From Frankiales bacterium (GTDB lineage Bacteria; Actinomycetota; Actinomycetes; Mycobacteriales; Jatrophihabitantaceae), in assembly GCA_025963265.1 (NCBI GenBank), contig JAOPUY010000222.1, forward strand, positions 1 through 9,243: DNA of 9,243 nt. Reading direction: 5' to 3'. The position numbers were made by a program, and so were the translations under genes. Below, piece by piece: positions 8,203-9,243 of this stretch (within the stretch, counting starts at the first letter, position 1; each line of letters opens with the position of its first letter). Below the pieces are notes generated by a model that ran no database searches, was not told the origin of the DNA, and was given only the letters and a program-made list of their open reading frames with translations.

Positions 8203-8682
8203 CTAGCTCGGGGCGGGCGACAGCTCCGGCTCGGACGGCTTAGCGGCCTGCACCCGGCCCTCAAAGCGCGTCGAGAGCACCACGGTCGACCGGGTCCGGG
8301 AGACCCCGGGGATCTTCGACAGCGCGCGGATGGTGCGTTCCAAGCCGCTCACGTCGGGCACCCGGACCTTGACCACGAAGGACTCCTCGCCGGCCACGAA
8401 CCAGCAGTCCTCAATCGCCGCCAGGGCCGCGATCTTGTTGGCCACCTCGTCCTCGTCGGCGGTGTCGGACATGAAGACCCCGACCAGGGCGCTCATCGAG
8501 TAGCCGAGCGACTCGGGGGCGATGGCGGCGTGATAGCCGGTGATGACCCCGGCCGCCTCGAGCTTGCCGACCCGCTCGTGCACGGCTGGCGCGGACAGGC
8601 CGACCTCGCGGGCCAGCTCGGCGAAGGTCGAGCGAGCGTTGGCCCGCAGTGCGTCGATGATCGCCCGATCCACAACGTCCAT
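8203..8682 (-). CDS. Lrp/AsnC-family transcriptional regulator
   Basis: 159 residues from ATG 8682. Residues 1-50 form the AsnC-type winged helix-turn-helix (MDVVDRAIIDAL, then FAELAREVGLSAPAVHERVGKLEAAGVITGY). Residues about 64-143 form the RAM ligand-binding domain (VGVFMSDTADEDEV, CWFVAGEESFVVKV, IPGVSRTRSTVVLSTRFEGR). A Pro/Ser-rich tail follows. Such proteins bind amino acids or other small ligands and act as octamers on DNA. ATG 8682 is preferred over the upstream TTG 8721 because it begins at the conserved helix and follows the UbiX stop by 13 nt, with GAGAG about 9-10 nt upstream. The UbiX-like gene and this one are probably one operon. From memory, Streptomyces coelicolor has a similar neighbourhood (ubiX-like, AsnC-type regulator, mqnE; SCO4492-4494). 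A role in controlling menaquinone genes is plausible but not shown. Confidence 0.92.
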   Translation of the reverse strand: MDVVDRAIIDALRANARSTFAELAREVGLSAPAVHERVGKLEAAGVITGYHAAIAPESLGYSMSALVGVFMSDTADEDEVANKIAALAAIEDCWFVAGEESFVVKVRVPDVSGLERTIRALSKIPGVSRTRSTVVLSTRFEGRVQAAKPSEPELSPAPS

Positions 8683-8695
8683 GTCGGCCAGTCTC

Positions 8696-9243
8696 TCAGT
8701 TCTGCTGCTTTTCTGAGTCAACCGCGGGCGGGTGAGTCCCCGCGCGGCCGAGGCCCAGCTCGCCGGTCCAGCGGGTGATCAGGTCGTGCGGCACACCGAT
8801 CACATCGAGGACCTTGGCGGCCACGAAGTCCACCAGCTGCTGCACGGAGCGCGCGCCGGCGTAAAAGGCCGGGCTCGCGGGCAGGACGACCGCGCCGGCG
8901 TCGTGCAGCTCCAGCAGATGCTGCAGGGTGGCCCGGGTGTAGGGCGTCTCGCGCGGCACCATGACCAGCGGGCGTCGCTCCTTCAAGGTGACGTCCGCGG
9001 CCCGCTGCAGCAAATCCTTGCTCAGCCCGATCGCGATTCCGGCCACCGCCGCGGTCGAGGCGGGGACGACGACCATCCCCCGAGCGGGATAGGACCCGCT
9101 GGCCGGCCCCGCGGCCAGGTCGGCCGGACCCCAATGCCGCAGGTCCAGCTCAGCGACGTCGCGCCCCAGCCAGTCGCTGAGATCGGTTTCCCAGTGACTG
9201 TCGCGAAACGCGATGCCAGTCTCGTCGAGGATGGTCAGGCGCG
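8696..9243 (-). CDS. ubiX: UbiX-like flavin prenyltransferase (N-terminus outside window)
   Basis: Enzyme that joins dimethylallyl phosphate to FMN, making the prenylated-FMN cofactor of UbiD decarboxylases. 181 residues plus stop are visible; about 25-30 N-terminal residues, including the GASG flavin motif, lie beyond the right edge. Conserved blocks are GSYPARGMVVVPASTAAVAGIAIGLSKDLLQRAADVTLKERR and VPRETPYTRATLQHLLELHDAGAVVLPASPAFY, where the ASTAA and PRETP loops contact FMN and the prenyl donor. In this setting it probably serves the late decarboxylation of the 6-naphthoate intermediate in the futalosine pathway, where UbiD- and UbiX-like partners are known from Streptomyces. The stop is 13 nt before the Lrp-type gene. 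Confidence 0.92.
   Translation of the reverse strand, partial: RLTILDETGIAFRDSHWETDLSDWLGRDVAELDLRHWGPADLAAGPASGSYPARGMVVVPASTAAVAGIAIGLSKDLLQRAADVTLKERRPLVMVPRETPYTRATLQHLLELHDAGAVVLPASPAFYAGARSVQQLVDFVAAKVLDVIGVPHDLITRWTGELGLGRAGTHPPAVDSEKQQN

Overview
The window is high-GC DNA with dense, closely packed genes and strong G/C at third codon positions. Together with an actinobacterial-type DUF4229 protein and several starts that look leaderless, this points to an actinomycete. I cannot name a genus from sequence alone. The chromosome carries a futalosine-type menaquinone locus: mqnC, mqnA, mqnE and a UbiX-like flavin prenyltransferase are all recognisable. No phage, transposase, tRNA, rRNA or CRISPR is visible.

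Left block (1-3145, minus strand): mqnA, an HSL-type alpha/beta-hydrolase and mqnC read leftwards as a probable operon. The hydrolase stop overlaps the mqnC start (GTGA), and mqnC runs off the left edge. Divergent from mqnA, with only 40 bp between start codons, is an inositol-monophosphatase-family gene (3186-3998, plus).

Middle block (about 4029-5515, plus): this is the most interesting part. A 435-residue retron-like reverse transcriptase (4208-5515) is preceded by a 151-nt segment bounded by a perfect 16-bp inverted repeat (4043-4058 and 4178-4193). Between the arms lie two short GC-rich hairpins and a longer imperfect hairpin. This is the a1-msr-msd-a2 layout of a retron non-coding RNA. 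A possible -10 box (TAGCGT, 4029-4034) would start the transcript at the first arm. The same segment is spanned by a 56-codon reading frame from ATG 4041 whose TGA overlaps the RT GTG start. No dedicated effector gene is recognisable next to the RT. The RT has an N-terminal extension of about 95 residues of unknown function.

Right block (5530-9243): on the minus strand, a UbiX-like gene (cut by the right edge) and an Lrp/AsnC regulator form one pair. mqnE and a DUF4229 membrane protein form another. Between these pairs sit a plus-strand PaiB-like FMN-binding protein, divergent from mqnE, and a minus-strand VOC/glyoxalase-fold protein whose end overlaps the end of paiB by 11 bp.

Functionally, MqnA makes 3-enolpyruvylbenzoate from chorismate and MqnE joins it to S-adenosylmethionine to give aminodeoxyfutalosine. 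MqnC cyclises the dehypoxanthinylated product. The UbiX-like enzyme probably supplies prenylated FMN to a UbiD-like decarboxylase late in the pathway. The retron sits between these menaquinone blocks and has host-like base composition, so it does not look like a recent island.
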